Below, piece after piece: positions 1 through 7,022 of a stretch of DNA of 64,000 bases. This stretch comes from an uncultured Bradyrhizobium sp. (GTDB lineage: Bacteria; Pseudomonadota; Alphaproteobacteria; Rhizobiales; Xanthobacteraceae): assembly GCF_947648125.1 (NCBI RefSeq), contig NZ_CANSMR010000005.1, positions 248,001-312,000 of the forward strand, read 5' to 3'. Every line of letters begins with the position of its first letter. Position 1 is the stretch's first letter. The position numbers were made by a program, and so were the translations under genes. The notes below the pieces were generated by a model. The model had not been told where the DNA came from. It worked only from the letters and a program-made list of their open reading frames with translations, and searched no databases.

Positions 1-291
1 CAACTGCTCGATCGGAATCTGCTGCGCCGCCGGGTTGACGAGGTCAGGCAATCCGGAATCCCGCACCAGCGCGCTGCCACGGAAGGTGACGCCACCGTCG
101 GGGGCGACCAGGCGGCCGCAGACATTGCCGAAGCCGTCGCGATAAAGCCCGATCGGGACATCCGGCTCGGCCGAAATGCTCTCGGTGCCGACGATGTCGG
201 CGTAGCGCGACGGATGGATCGACAACATGATCACCATCGGCGTCGGCTGCTGGGCCGTGTAGGTGATCTCGAAGCCGACCTTGATCTGCAT
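1..291 (-). CDS. transglutaminase-like family protein, N-terminal part (cut by window edge)
   Basis: The first 97 codons of a leftward gene are present and the frame stays open to the window edge. The product begins MQIKVGFEITY and contains SIHPSRYADIV and YRDGFGNVCGRLVAP, a pattern typical of the N-terminal beta-sandwich region that precedes the catalytic transglutaminase-like cysteine protease domain in bacterial proteins. The catalytic Cys-His-Asp would lie outside the window, so enzymatic competence cannot be judged. The ATG (289-291) lies two bases after the stop of the upstream gene at 294-1196, itself a transglutaminase-like protein, so the two are almost certainly one operon of tandem paralogues. 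The role is probably cleavage or crosslinking of a peptide substrate, by inference only. Confidence 0.8.
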   Translation of the reverse strand, partial: MQIKVGFEITYTAQQPTPMVIMLSIHPSRYADIVGTESISAEPDVPIGLYRDGFGNVCGRLVAPDGGVTFRGSALVRDSGLPDLVNPAAQQIPIEQL

Positions 292-293
292 CG

Positions 294-1196
294 TCAGGCC
301 GTCTCCCGCTCCGCCGCGCTCTCGCCGACCAACACAACCTTGATGTCGACGTCCATGGCGAGATAAGCATCCGCGGCGCCGAGATAGACGCCATGCAGCG
401 GCACCGCCTGGCGCGGATCGCGCGCCACCGCGACGCGGATCAGGTCGCGGGTGCCGACGATGCCGTTGGTCGGATCGAACTCGATCCAGCCCGCGCTCGG
501 CAGATAGACCTGCACCCAGGCATGGGTCGAGCCGCCGCCGACATAGCCGTGCGCGCTGCCGGCGGGCATCGCGAGATAGCCGGAGACGAAACGCGCGGCG
601 ATGCCGAGCCGGCGCAGCGCCTCGATCATGAACAGCGCATAGTCGCGGCAGGTGCCGGACTTCGTCCGCAGCGTATCGAGCGGATGCTGGGTGCCCTGCT
701 CGTAACGCTTGCGATAGCTGAACGCCTCGCGGATGCCATGCGTCATGTCGCTCAGAATCTTGAACGTCAGGGTCGGCGCCTCGACATCGAGGAAGCGCCG
801 CGCCCAGGTCGACAGCTCGCCGTTCGGGTCGCCATATTGCGGCGTGATGAACTGCTGCAGATCGGGGAATTCCTCATCGTCGTAGAGGAACGGATAGAAG
901 TAGGCGGCGTCATCAGGCGTCAGCGCGAACGTATCGGCCGCATTGTGCTCGACCGTCGCGGTCGAGACAAAGGACAGCGTGTCGGCACGCTCGTCGAAGG
1001 TGGCGATCGCGACGCTGTTGCCGAACACGTCGTGAATCCAGCGCAGCGACATCGGTTGCGGATCGATCGCAAGTGCGCTGTCGAGCACGCGCAGATCATG
1101 GCCGTCGCGGGGGCGCAGCATGATGCGGTGTTCGCCGAACGCCACCGGGCGCGCATAGCGATAAACGGTCTTGTGATGGATAGTCAGGAGCGGCAT
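294..1196 (-). CDS. transglutaminase-like cysteine protease family protein
   Basis: A 300-aa protein with the bacterial transglutaminase N-terminal region (about residues 1-90) followed by a transglutaminase core. The catalytic triad is visible: Cys183 in SGTCRDYA, His225 in GGGSTHAWVQV and Asp241 in EFDPTNG. Bacterial members of this superfamily are usually thiol proteases or amidases acting on peptides rather than protein crosslinkers; the substrate is unknown. There is no signal peptide, so it is probably cytoplasmic. I chose the ATG at 1196 (MPLLTIHHKT) because family members begin at this point; a TTG two codons upstream is also open. A second transglutaminase-like gene follows after two bases, indicating a two-gene operon. 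Confidence 0.88.
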   Translation of the reverse strand: MPLLTIHHKTVYRYARPVAFGEHRIMLRPRDGHDLRVLDSALAIDPQPMSLRWIHDVFGNSVAIATFDERADTLSFVSTATVEHNAADTFALTPDDAAYFYPFLYDDEEFPDLQQFITPQYGDPNGELSTWARRFLDVEAPTLTFKILSDMTHGIREAFSYRKRYEQGTQHPLDTLRTKSGTCRDYALFMIEALRRLGIAARFVSGYLAMPAGSAHGYVGGGSTHAWVQVYLPSAGWIEFDPTNGIVGTRDLIRVAVARDPRQAVPLHGVYLGAADAYLAMDVDIKVVLVGESAAERETA

Positions 1197-1284
1197 CTTC
1201 AAACAATCATCGTGATTTCGGACCGCTTAATCTATAGAGAAAGCTGCTCGATTCCAGACCAGCATGCCCCTTGAATAGGCAAAG

Positions 1285-2097
1285 TTGAGGAAAAGGCCCT
1301 TGAATTACGGCGGTGGCCCATCGTTCCTGCTCGCAAGCACCGACGTTTCACCGGTTCTTGAACATAATTCCGATGGCCGCTCGCCGTTCCTGTTCACCTG
1401 CGATCATTACGGCCGGCTGATTCCTGCGTCACTCGGCGATCTCGGCCTGCCTGAAAGCGAGCTCGTCCGGCACATCGCCTGGGACATCGGCATCGCCGGC
1501 GTCGCGACGCAGATCTCCGACTTGCTCGGCGCGCACCTGATCGCGCAGCGCTACTCGCGGCTCGTGATCGACTGCAATCGTCCGCCGCACGTCGCAAGCG
1601 CAATCCCGCTGATCAGCGAAGCCACCACCGTTCCCGGCAATGAAGGCCTGTCGCGCGAAGCCGCCGAGATGCGCCGCGCGCAGATCTTCGATCCCTATCA
1701 CCAGCGCATCGACGACATCATCGACGCACGCGCGCGTCGCGGCATGCCGACGGTGCTGGTGTCGCTGCACAGCTTCACGCCGGTCTATGCCGGCATCGCG
1801 CGTCCCTGGCACATCGGCACGCTCTACCACCGCGACACGATGCTGCCGCCGCTGCTGCTGAAGCATCTGCGCAGCGAGGGCGATCTCGTGGTCGGCGACA
1901 ACGAGCCCTATGCAGTCAGCGACGAGACCGACCACACGATCCCCGTGCATGGCGAGAAGCGCGGCCTGATGAATTCCGGCATCGAGATCCGCCAGGACCT
2001 GATCTCCGACCAGGCCGGAGAGACCGCATGGGCCGAGCGGCTGGCGCGCATCCTCGGCGAGATCGAGACGACGCTGCGTAAGGAAGCGCTGATCTAG
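1285..2097 (+). CDS. N-formylglutamate amidohydrolase family protein
   Basis: A 270-aa protein of the N-formylglutamate amidohydrolase (HutG-like) family, metal-dependent hydrolases that release formate from N-formylglutamate in one histidine degradation route. Visible family motifs are FTCDHYGRLIP, YSRLVIDCNRPP, VSLHSFTPVY and HGEKRGL followed by GIEIRQDLI. No hut genes are nearby, so a role in histidine catabolism is not supported by context and the substrate may differ. No in-frame ATG fits: an ATG at 1264 is closed by a stop after four codons. TTG at 1285 is possible, but TTG at 1300 has a better ribosome site (GAGG at 1287-1290, nine bases away) and may be the true start. Its TAG overlaps the TAG of the convergent kinase gene. 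Confidence 0.82.
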   Translation: MRKRPLNYGGGPSFLLASTDVSPVLEHNSDGRSPFLFTCDHYGRLIPASLGDLGLPESELVRHIAWDIGIAGVATQISDLLGAHLIAQRYSRLVIDCNRPPHVASAIPLISEATTVPGNEGLSREAAEMRRAQIFDPYHQRIDDIIDARARRGMPTVLVSLHSFTPVYAGIARPWHIGTLYHRDTMLPPLLLKHLRSEGDLVVGDNEPYAVSDETDHTIPVHGEKRGLMNSGIEIRQDLISDQAGETAWAERLARILGEIETTLRKEALI

Positions 2098-3722
2098 CGC
2101 GTCGAACGGCCAGCCAGAGCGTTGTTTTTGGCCCTGGGCAGCGCAATTTCAAACGTTGATCCTTCCGGACCCGATCTTATCAGTCGCAGCACTCCACCGT
2201 GGTTTTCGACAATGGTCCGGCTTATCGCAAGCCCCAACCCCATACCGGATCTCTTGGTCGTGAAGAACGCGTCGAAGACGCGATCCTGATCGCTGACTGG
2301 AATGCCTTTGCCTGCATCCTGAATTGAAAGCATCACCGTTGACTTCTCATCCACTCTGGTCGCCAATTTCAACCGGCGGGCACCGGATTCGACCGAACCC
2401 ATTGCTTCAATCCCATTCCTGATGAGGTTCAGGATAACTTGCTGCAACTGGATCTGATCGACGTCGACTTGAACGTTGGTATCTCCAATATCGGTCGCCA
2501 CGGACACTTCGTTGTTCAGGAAATCCTGCTCCGAAAGGGCCAGAGCTCTTTCAGCGATCATTCCCAGATTCGCTCGCCCTCTGTTGTCGGTCGCCGCATT
2601 GAACAGGGAGCGGACGCCAACAAGGACCTCACTCGCCCGCCGACTGTCGGTTTCTATATCTTTGAGTATGTCGCCGACCTCCTCCAGCGGGGGTGGTGCC
2701 GACCGAAGCTGAACGATGGCGGTACTCGCGTTCAGCGCGATCGCCCCTAGCGGAGTGCGAACTTCGTGGGCGATTGCGGCGGTTGCTGCATCTACACTCA
2801 TGAGCCGGTTGGTTCGCTCGCGACGCAACAACGAGAACGCGTTCGCGAGACGGGAATACAGCACCATCATCTCGGTCAGCAGTACAGTGAGGAGCATGAA
2901 GCTCGCAACGAGGGCGAAACCACGCGCTGCGTACCAACCCAGGGAAAACCTTACCGAACTGGCAAGGGCAGCCACCAGGAAATTGGGCATCCACGCAACC
3001 AGGATGACAACCAGCCAGGTATCGAGGATCGTCCGCCTGCGTTTCAGAAGCACCCCAAGGGCGACGCCGTACCACAGCAGCAAGCCAACATTGGCCTGAT
3101 TTCCCAGATTGGTTTGCCTGATAACGCCGCCGACATAGAAAGCCGGGAGCTTATCGACCCACGCCAGCACAATCCATGACAGCGCGGTCACGACAATCGC
3201 CACGCCAAGAACGGTGAGACCGATGATCGCTCTGGTCGACGCGCGCGCCTGAACCGACGGCTCGCGGTCATTCTTCAGAAGCGCGTAGACCAATATTCCC
3301 AGTGGGAATGTCACGTGCCAAAGAACGAACAGCCATGCCGGGCTGTTGAACCCGTCGCCGAGGAGACCTGCCGGCGCATATGCGCCGGGAAAAGTCAGCG
3401 TCTGCAGAAACGCGAACGACGCACTACAGAGATACGCGCTCGCGACGGCCAGGAGGGCTCTCTGCGGCAGGATCGTATACTGCGAGAAGAGCAGAACTGC
3501 GGTGATGAGATCAGCGACTGCAAGCACTGTCTGGAGCACCGGGACGAAAACATCGATCCGAGGGAGTTGCATCCCCGCGAACGGCGCGACGATTGCCGCT
3601 ATGCCGAGCACGGCGACAATGAAAGCGAGCGCCAGCCGACGTTGCTCCAACGAGGCCGGAATAGCCGCGATCGCTATCGGGAAGTCTCTGTCCCGCTCGG
3701 TCCCGGCGCTGCTACTTTCCAT
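2094..3722 (-). CDS. membrane-bound sensor histidine kinase (MASE4-like sensor)
   Basis: A 542-aa kinase. Residues about 28-290 form a polytopic membrane sensor with about eight hydrophobic segments resembling MASE4. After it comes a dimerisation/phosphoacceptor domain with the H-box AIAHEVRTPLGAIALN (His near residue 319) and an HATPase_c domain with N-box (NLIRNGIEAM), G1 (DAGKGIP) and G2 (GMGLGLAI) motifs. It should autophosphorylate in response to a membrane or small-molecule cue and pass phosphate to a response regulator, but none is adjacent, so it is an orphan here. ATG at 3722 lies ten bases after GGAGG; a TTG two codons upstream is an alternative. The 3' end shares a CTAG with the convergent amidohydrolase gene. 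Confidence 0.88.
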   Translation of the reverse strand: MESSSAGTERDRDFPIAIAAIPASLEQRRLALAFIVAVLGIAAIVAPFAGMQLPRIDVFVPVLQTVLAVADLITAVLLFSQYTILPQRALLAVASAYLCSASFAFLQTLTFPGAYAPAGLLGDGFNSPAWLFVLWHVTFPLGILVYALLKNDREPSVQARASTRAIIGLTVLGVAIVVTALSWIVLAWVDKLPAFYVGGVIRQTNLGNQANVGLLLWYGVALGVLLKRRRTILDTWLVVILVAWMPNFLVAALASSVRFSLGWYAARGFALVASFMLLTVLLTEMMVLYSRLANAFSLLRRERTNRLMSVDAATAAIAHEVRTPLGAIALNASTAIVQLRSAPPPLEEVGDILKDIETDSRRASEVLVGVRSLFNAATDNRGRANLGMIAERALALSEQDFLNNEVSVATDIGDTNVQVDVDQIQLQQVILNLIRNGIEAMGSVESGARRLKLATRVDEKSTVMLSIQDAGKGIPVSDQDRVFDAFFTTKRSGMGLGLAISRTIVENHGGVLRLIRSGPEGSTFEIALPRAKNNALAGRSTR

Positions 3723-3873
3723 CGGCAATCAACCTCCGATCAATCAGCGCAATGAAGCAGCACGGTAGGCCGAAAGCCGGCTTGCCACCAGTGGCCGCAA
3801 GTCCGCGTCCGGCCCTTCGAGGCATTTTGCACGGCGACATGACGCCGGCGGGCCAATCGTCAAGGTACACGAC

Positions 3874-4134
3874 CTAGCTATCCGTCCGGACGGACGTCTT
3901 GGGACGGCGTGGATGTAGCCGCCGCTTTCTCGGCGAGCGCGCGGCAGGGGTCGTCTTGAGCTTGCTCTCCGGCGCCGGCGCGACTCTGGATTTGCGAACG
4001 ACCTCGATCGCCGTCGCCGAGCCGATGCAGCCATGGCAGATGATCTGCGGTGCTCGCACCAGCGCGATGCTGCACGCCAGGCACTTGCGTGGCGGCGATT
4101 GCCTGCTCGATTTCCTGATCGACTTCCCGCGCAT
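3874..4134 (-). CDS. small basic protein with two CxxC pairs, hypothetical
   Basis: An 86-aa frame, strongly basic, with the pairs CLAC and CHGC separated by about a dozen residues. This could form a zinc ribbon. The C-terminal half is rich in Lys, Arg, Pro and Ser. I do not recognise a family. There is no good ribosome site before the ATG and overlapping frames are open, so this could be non-coding. In its favour are the spaced cysteine pairs and a position downstream of the PepSY operon on the same strand. Treat it as a tentative call. Confidence 0.35.
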   Translation of the reverse strand: MRGKSIRKSSRQSPPRKCLACSIALVRAPQIICHGCIGSATAIEVVRKSRVAPAPESKLKTTPAARSPRKRRLHPRRPKTSVRTDS

Positions 4135-4173
4135 CACCGCGGTTGGGACACCGCCGGGATGCGCATATTCCGA

Positions 4174-4356
4174 TCAATTCGGCCGGCGCCGCCAGATGAA
4201 CAGCAGGTAGAGCAACACCGGCAGGCCGAGTGCCACCCAGGAGACGGCATCCCACCAGCCGTCGCCGACCAGCGCGCTGATCAATCCCACCGTGCTGACG
4301 ATCGCAATCACGAGCGGGGCGGCGAAGATCTGGGTCAATGAACGATGTGCGACCAT
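4174..4356 (-). CDS. small two-helix membrane protein
   Basis: A 60-aa protein with two hydrophobic segments (about residues 8-28 and 35-53) separated by a short GDGWWD loop and ending in a basic RRRPN tail. Its ATG lies seven bases beyond the stop of the PepSY membrane protein gene on the same strand, so the two are almost certainly co-transcribed. Small partners of this type often accompany PepSY-TM proteins of iron or siderophore loci; that link is inference because no receptor gene is nearby. No named family recognised. Confidence 0.7.
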   Translation of the reverse strand: MVAHRSLTQIFAAPLVIAIVSTVGLISALVGDGWWDAVSWVALGLPVLLYLLFIWRRRPN

Positions 4357-4363
4357 GCTGATG

Positions 4364-5527
4364 TCACGACGTGAGCGCGGGGTTGTCGATGGAGGCGGCG
4401 TTGGCGATCGCGCGTTCCACGCTCACGCCCGCCTTGCGCCGGCGCATCCACAGATAGACGCCGGTGACGAGGATGAAGATGGTGAGGATGTCGAGCAGCG
4501 CCCAGACGATCTTGAGCGGCATGCCGCCGTAGTCGCCGAAATGCAGCGGCTGTGAGACATAGAGCGTCGACACATACCAGGGCATATCGCGGCTATCAGT
4601 CAGTGTCCCGGTTTCGGCATCGATCAGCGCGGGCTTCAAGAGCCGCGAGGTCAGCGGCGTATCGCCGTGCAGGAAGACCGCGTAGTGGCTCTTGCTGCTG
4701 AACAGGGTTCCCGGGAACGCGACGAAGCTCGGCGTCATGCCGGGCACGGCGTGCCTCGCAACCTCGACGGCCCCGTTCAGTGAGGTCAGCTTCGACGGCA
4801 CCGGCCGGTCCTTATACTGAGCGGTCATTTCGGCAAGCTGGCCGAACTGCCACATCTTGAGCACGAGGTCCGCCCAGGTGTTGATGACCCCGGTGAAGCC
4901 AACGACCAGCGTCCAGGCCACCAGCAGGATGCCGGCGAGATTGTGGACGTCGAGCCAGCGCACGACGCGCCTCCGCTGCGCGCGATAGGCGCCGAAGCGC
5001 AGCTTTCGCATCGACGGCGCGTAGACGACGATGCCGGAAATAATCGCGACGCAGAACAGGATCCCCATCAATCCAAGGAACAGCTTGCCGGGCAGGCCCG
5101 CGAACATGTCGGTGTGCAGCTTCAGCATGATGTAGGTGAAGCGGCCGGTCACGTCAGGGGAATCGAGATAGGCGCCGGTATGCGTATCCATCCGGACCAG
5201 GAGGTTGTTGGTCGGATCGGCGTCGATCGTCGGGCCGACGCTGACCCATATCGCGCCGGGTTCGTCGCGATCCCAGATCAGGAAATGAGGCACCTTGCCC
5301 GGCGCCTGGGCGAGCGCATTGGCCAGCAGATGATCCAGATTGGCCGGCGGAGTACTGGCGGACGCCTCGGCCGGCTTGACCTGGCCGTGCAGGAGATCGT
5401 CGATCTCGTCATGGAAGATCAGCGGCAGGCCGGTGATGCAGAGCAGCAGCATGAACAAGGTGCAGATCAGGCTGGTCCATTTGTGGACGGCGCCCCATCG
5501 CCGCAGGGATTTGGTCGTCGCAGTCAA
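4364..5527 (-). CDS. PepSY-associated transmembrane protein
   Basis: A 387-aa inner-membrane protein of the PepSY-TM family. It opens with KSLRRWGAVHKWTSLICTLFMLLL, a cytoplasmic basic stretch with a His before the first membrane helix. Further helices lie near residues 145-170, 195-215 and 345-365, with a large periplasmic PepSY-like domain between the first two pairs. Conserved His residues at helix ends (HKW, LHTDMF, DVHNLAG, PLHFGDYGG) are typical of members suspected to bind heme or carry out ferric-siderophore reduction. The start is a TTG at 5527; no ATG fits without losing the first helix. The 60-aa membrane gene follows after seven bases. Function is inferred from family membership. 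Confidence 0.85.
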   Translation of the reverse strand: MTATTKSLRRWGAVHKWTSLICTLFMLLLCITGLPLIFHDEIDDLLHGQVKPAEASASTPPANLDHLLANALAQAPGKVPHFLIWDRDEPGAIWVSVGPTIDADPTNNLLVRMDTHTGAYLDSPDVTGRFTYIMLKLHTDMFAGLPGKLFLGLMGILFCVAIISGIVVYAPSMRKLRFGAYRAQRRRVVRWLDVHNLAGILLVAWTLVVGFTGVINTWADLVLKMWQFGQLAEMTAQYKDRPVPSKLTSLNGAVEVARHAVPGMTPSFVAFPGTLFSSKSHYAVFLHGDTPLTSRLLKPALIDAETGTLTDSRDMPWYVSTLYVSQPLHFGDYGGMPLKIVWALLDILTIFILVTGVYLWMRRRKAGVSVERAIANAASIDNPALTS

Positions 5528-5637
5528 CTTCGCTACCTGATTCCAGTCTCCATTCTTGTCGTCACTAACACGATGACAGATGCGCGCGGTCGATCGGCGA
5601 TTAGAACCCGTCCAGTGTCGGACTTATCGTTGATCGT

Positions 5638-5653
5638 GTTGCGATCTCGCAAC
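5638..5653. promoter_or_regulatory. perfect inverted repeat upstream of the PepSY gene
   Basis: GTTGCGATCTCGCAAC is a perfect 7-2-7 inverted repeat in the 206-bp gap between the PepSY gene start and the end of the 59-aa gene. It lies about 110 bp upstream of the PepSY start and could be an operator. It does not match the Irr or Fur consensus that I know, so the call is tentative. Confidence 0.3.
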
Positions 5654-5733
5654 GAGAACGTCCGCGAACTGCGACGATGCGTCCCGGCCTTCGGCGCATT
5701 TTCTTGGGATCGTTCTAAATTGGGTCTCTGCGT

Positions 5734-5913
5734 TCAGCCGGCTGACGCGGCGTGGACAGGATGCTTCGCGCGCCATTTGGGGCCCGGCCCGCGCATGTAG
5801 TGCAGCTCGGGCCGGTAGGGATCGCGCATTCGCGCGATCAAATTCTGCCAGCCGGTCGTGATCGCGTTCAGGCCGCGGCGGAGAAGCGTCCATGATGACA
5901 GCAGCGACAGCAT
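5734..5913 (-). CDS. small basic protein, hypothetical (59 aa)
   Basis: A 59-aa product beginning MLSLLSSWTLLRRGLNAI and containing RDPYRPELHYMRGPGPKWRAKH. It is preceded by GAGAGCGAG close to the ATG and starts nine bases after the stop of the DUF6894-like gene on the same strand, so it is the second gene of a two-gene unit. Coding is supported by the ribosome site, by spacing and by codon use like the neighbours. It has one weak amphipathic N-terminal helix and no recognisable domain. Function unknown. Confidence 0.55.
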   Translation of the reverse strand: MLSLLSSWTLLRRGLNAITTGWQNLIARMRDPYRPELHYMRGPGPKWRAKHPVHAASAG

Positions 5914-5922
5914 GGCTCGCTC

Positions 5923-6168
5923 TCAGTGCGGTTTGCCGAGAACGAATGCGAAGGGCAGGATGACGATCTCCTCGCCGTCCTCGTCGCTGACATGCACGGC
6001 CCAGTCGCGCCAGTCTTCCAGACTGACCGTTGCGACCAGCGAACGCATCATGCGGGTCGCCGCCTCGCAGGCCTCGGCGAGGCTGGTCACCGAGGTGCCG
6101 CGGCGATCCATCAGCACGCCGCGCGTATTCGAGCAGTGGAAATAGACCTGTGTCATGTCCTGGGCCAT
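5923..6168 (-). CDS. DUF6894-like small protein
   Basis: An 81-aa acidic protein with the layout of the rhizobial DUF6894 group: TQVYFHCSNTRGVLMDRRGT near the N-terminus, a helix with EACEAATRMMRSLVA, and a C-terminal DEDGEEIVILPFAFVLGK strand pair. Such proteins are abundant in Bradyrhizobium and have no assigned biochemical role. A shorter start (MTQVYF, codon 5) is possible. It is followed on the same strand after nine bases by the 59-aa gene. Confidence 0.72.
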   Translation of the reverse strand: MAQDMTQVYFHCSNTRGVLMDRRGTSVTSLAEACEAATRMMRSLVATVSLEDWRDWAVHVSDEDGEEIVILPFAFVLGKPH

Positions 6169-6312
6169 CTGCGTATCCTCGCAAGCTCCGGGCGATCGGG
6201 CGCCCTTGCATGACGAAGCTTTACGCAGCCGGCGCGCGACGATCCGTGATGCGGCTCACACTGGCGCGAGACGCCGCCGCCAGGCCGCGGCGCCGCCCTC
6301 ACCAAATCGCGA

Positions 6313-6347
6313 TTTGACAGTTCTCCTATATTTGTCAAAATCGTCAA
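6313..6347 (+). promoter_or_regulatory. tetR promoter with TTTGACA/TGTCAAA operator dyad
   Basis: The half-sites TTTGACA (6313-6319) and TGTCAAA (6333-6339) form a perfect 7-bp dyad with a 13-bp gap; a third GTCAAA lies at 6343-6348. The first half-site contains a consensus -35 (TTGACA, 6314-6319). A plausible -10, CAAAAT (6336-6341, 16-bp spacer), overlaps the second. The ATG at 6348 begins seven bases after the -10, with no ribosome site between, so the mRNA may be leaderless. Autorepression by the TetR product is the natural reading. Confidence 0.55.
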
Positions 6348-7022
6348 ATGGGACCGAAAACCCGCATTCTCGATGCCACCATGCTGGTATTCCGCCGCCA
6401 CGGCTTTCGCCGCTCCTCGATCGAGCAGGTCGCCGAAGCGGCCGGCCTGACGCGGCAGGCGCTCTATCATCACTTCGAGTCCAAGGAAGCGCTGTTCCGC
6501 GCCGTGATCGAGCGCGTGCATGAGTCCGCGATCGCGGCCGAGGAAACTGCCGTTGCCGAAGCAGAGACGGCGGGCGGCAATCTCGGCGACATCCTTGCCG
6601 CGGGCATGACCGCGCGGATATCGACTATGATTGCGTCGCTGGACGGCTCGCCGCATCTCGAGGAATTGTATTCCGAACACCTCGTGCACGCGCGCGACCT
6701 CTATCAGACCTACGCCGCACGCTATGCGGAGCGCATGGTCGCGACGATCACGAAGATTGTGCGCAGGCAGCAACTTGAGCTGCCGCAGGGCCTCTCGCCG
6801 ACCGAATTCGCCCGGCTGGTCGAAATGTCAGTGTACGCATCGAAGTCGCAGTATCCGGCGATGCAGCCGTCCGATGCGTTCCTGAAGGACATGGCGGTGA
6901 TGGTGCGGACGCTCTGCGCAGGGGCCTTGCCCAAATCTTCGCCGAAATCCGCAAGGCCGCCCATCAAGAAGGCGGCGATCAGGCAAAAGCCGACACGCAG
7001 GAAGACAGGAGGACATCCATGA
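6348..7022 (+). CDS. TetR/AcrR family regulator of the molybdenum hydroxylase operon
   Basis: A 224-aa regulator with an N-terminal TetR helix-turn-helix (about residues 3-50; RHGFRRSSIEQVAEAAGLTRQALYHHF, key motif GLTRQALYHHFESKEALF) and a helical ligand-binding C-terminal domain. The last 30 residues are a basic tail rich in Lys, Arg and Pro. Its stop overlaps the start of the fused FeS/molybdopterin subunit by four bases (ATGA), so it is the first gene of the operon and probably controls it from the dyad immediately upstream. The inducer is probably a substrate of the enzyme, perhaps an aldehyde or N-heterocycle, but that is inferred. Confidence 0.88.
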   Translation: MGPKTRILDATMLVFRRHGFRRSSIEQVAEAAGLTRQALYHHFESKEALFRAVIERVHESAIAAEETAVAEAETAGGNLGDILAAGMTARISTMIASLDGSPHLEELYSEHLVHARDLYQTYAARYAERMVATITKIVRRQQLELPQGLSPTEFARLVEMSVYASKSQYPAMQPSDAFLKDMAVMVRTLCAGALPKSSPKSARPPIKKAAIRQKPTRRKTGGHP

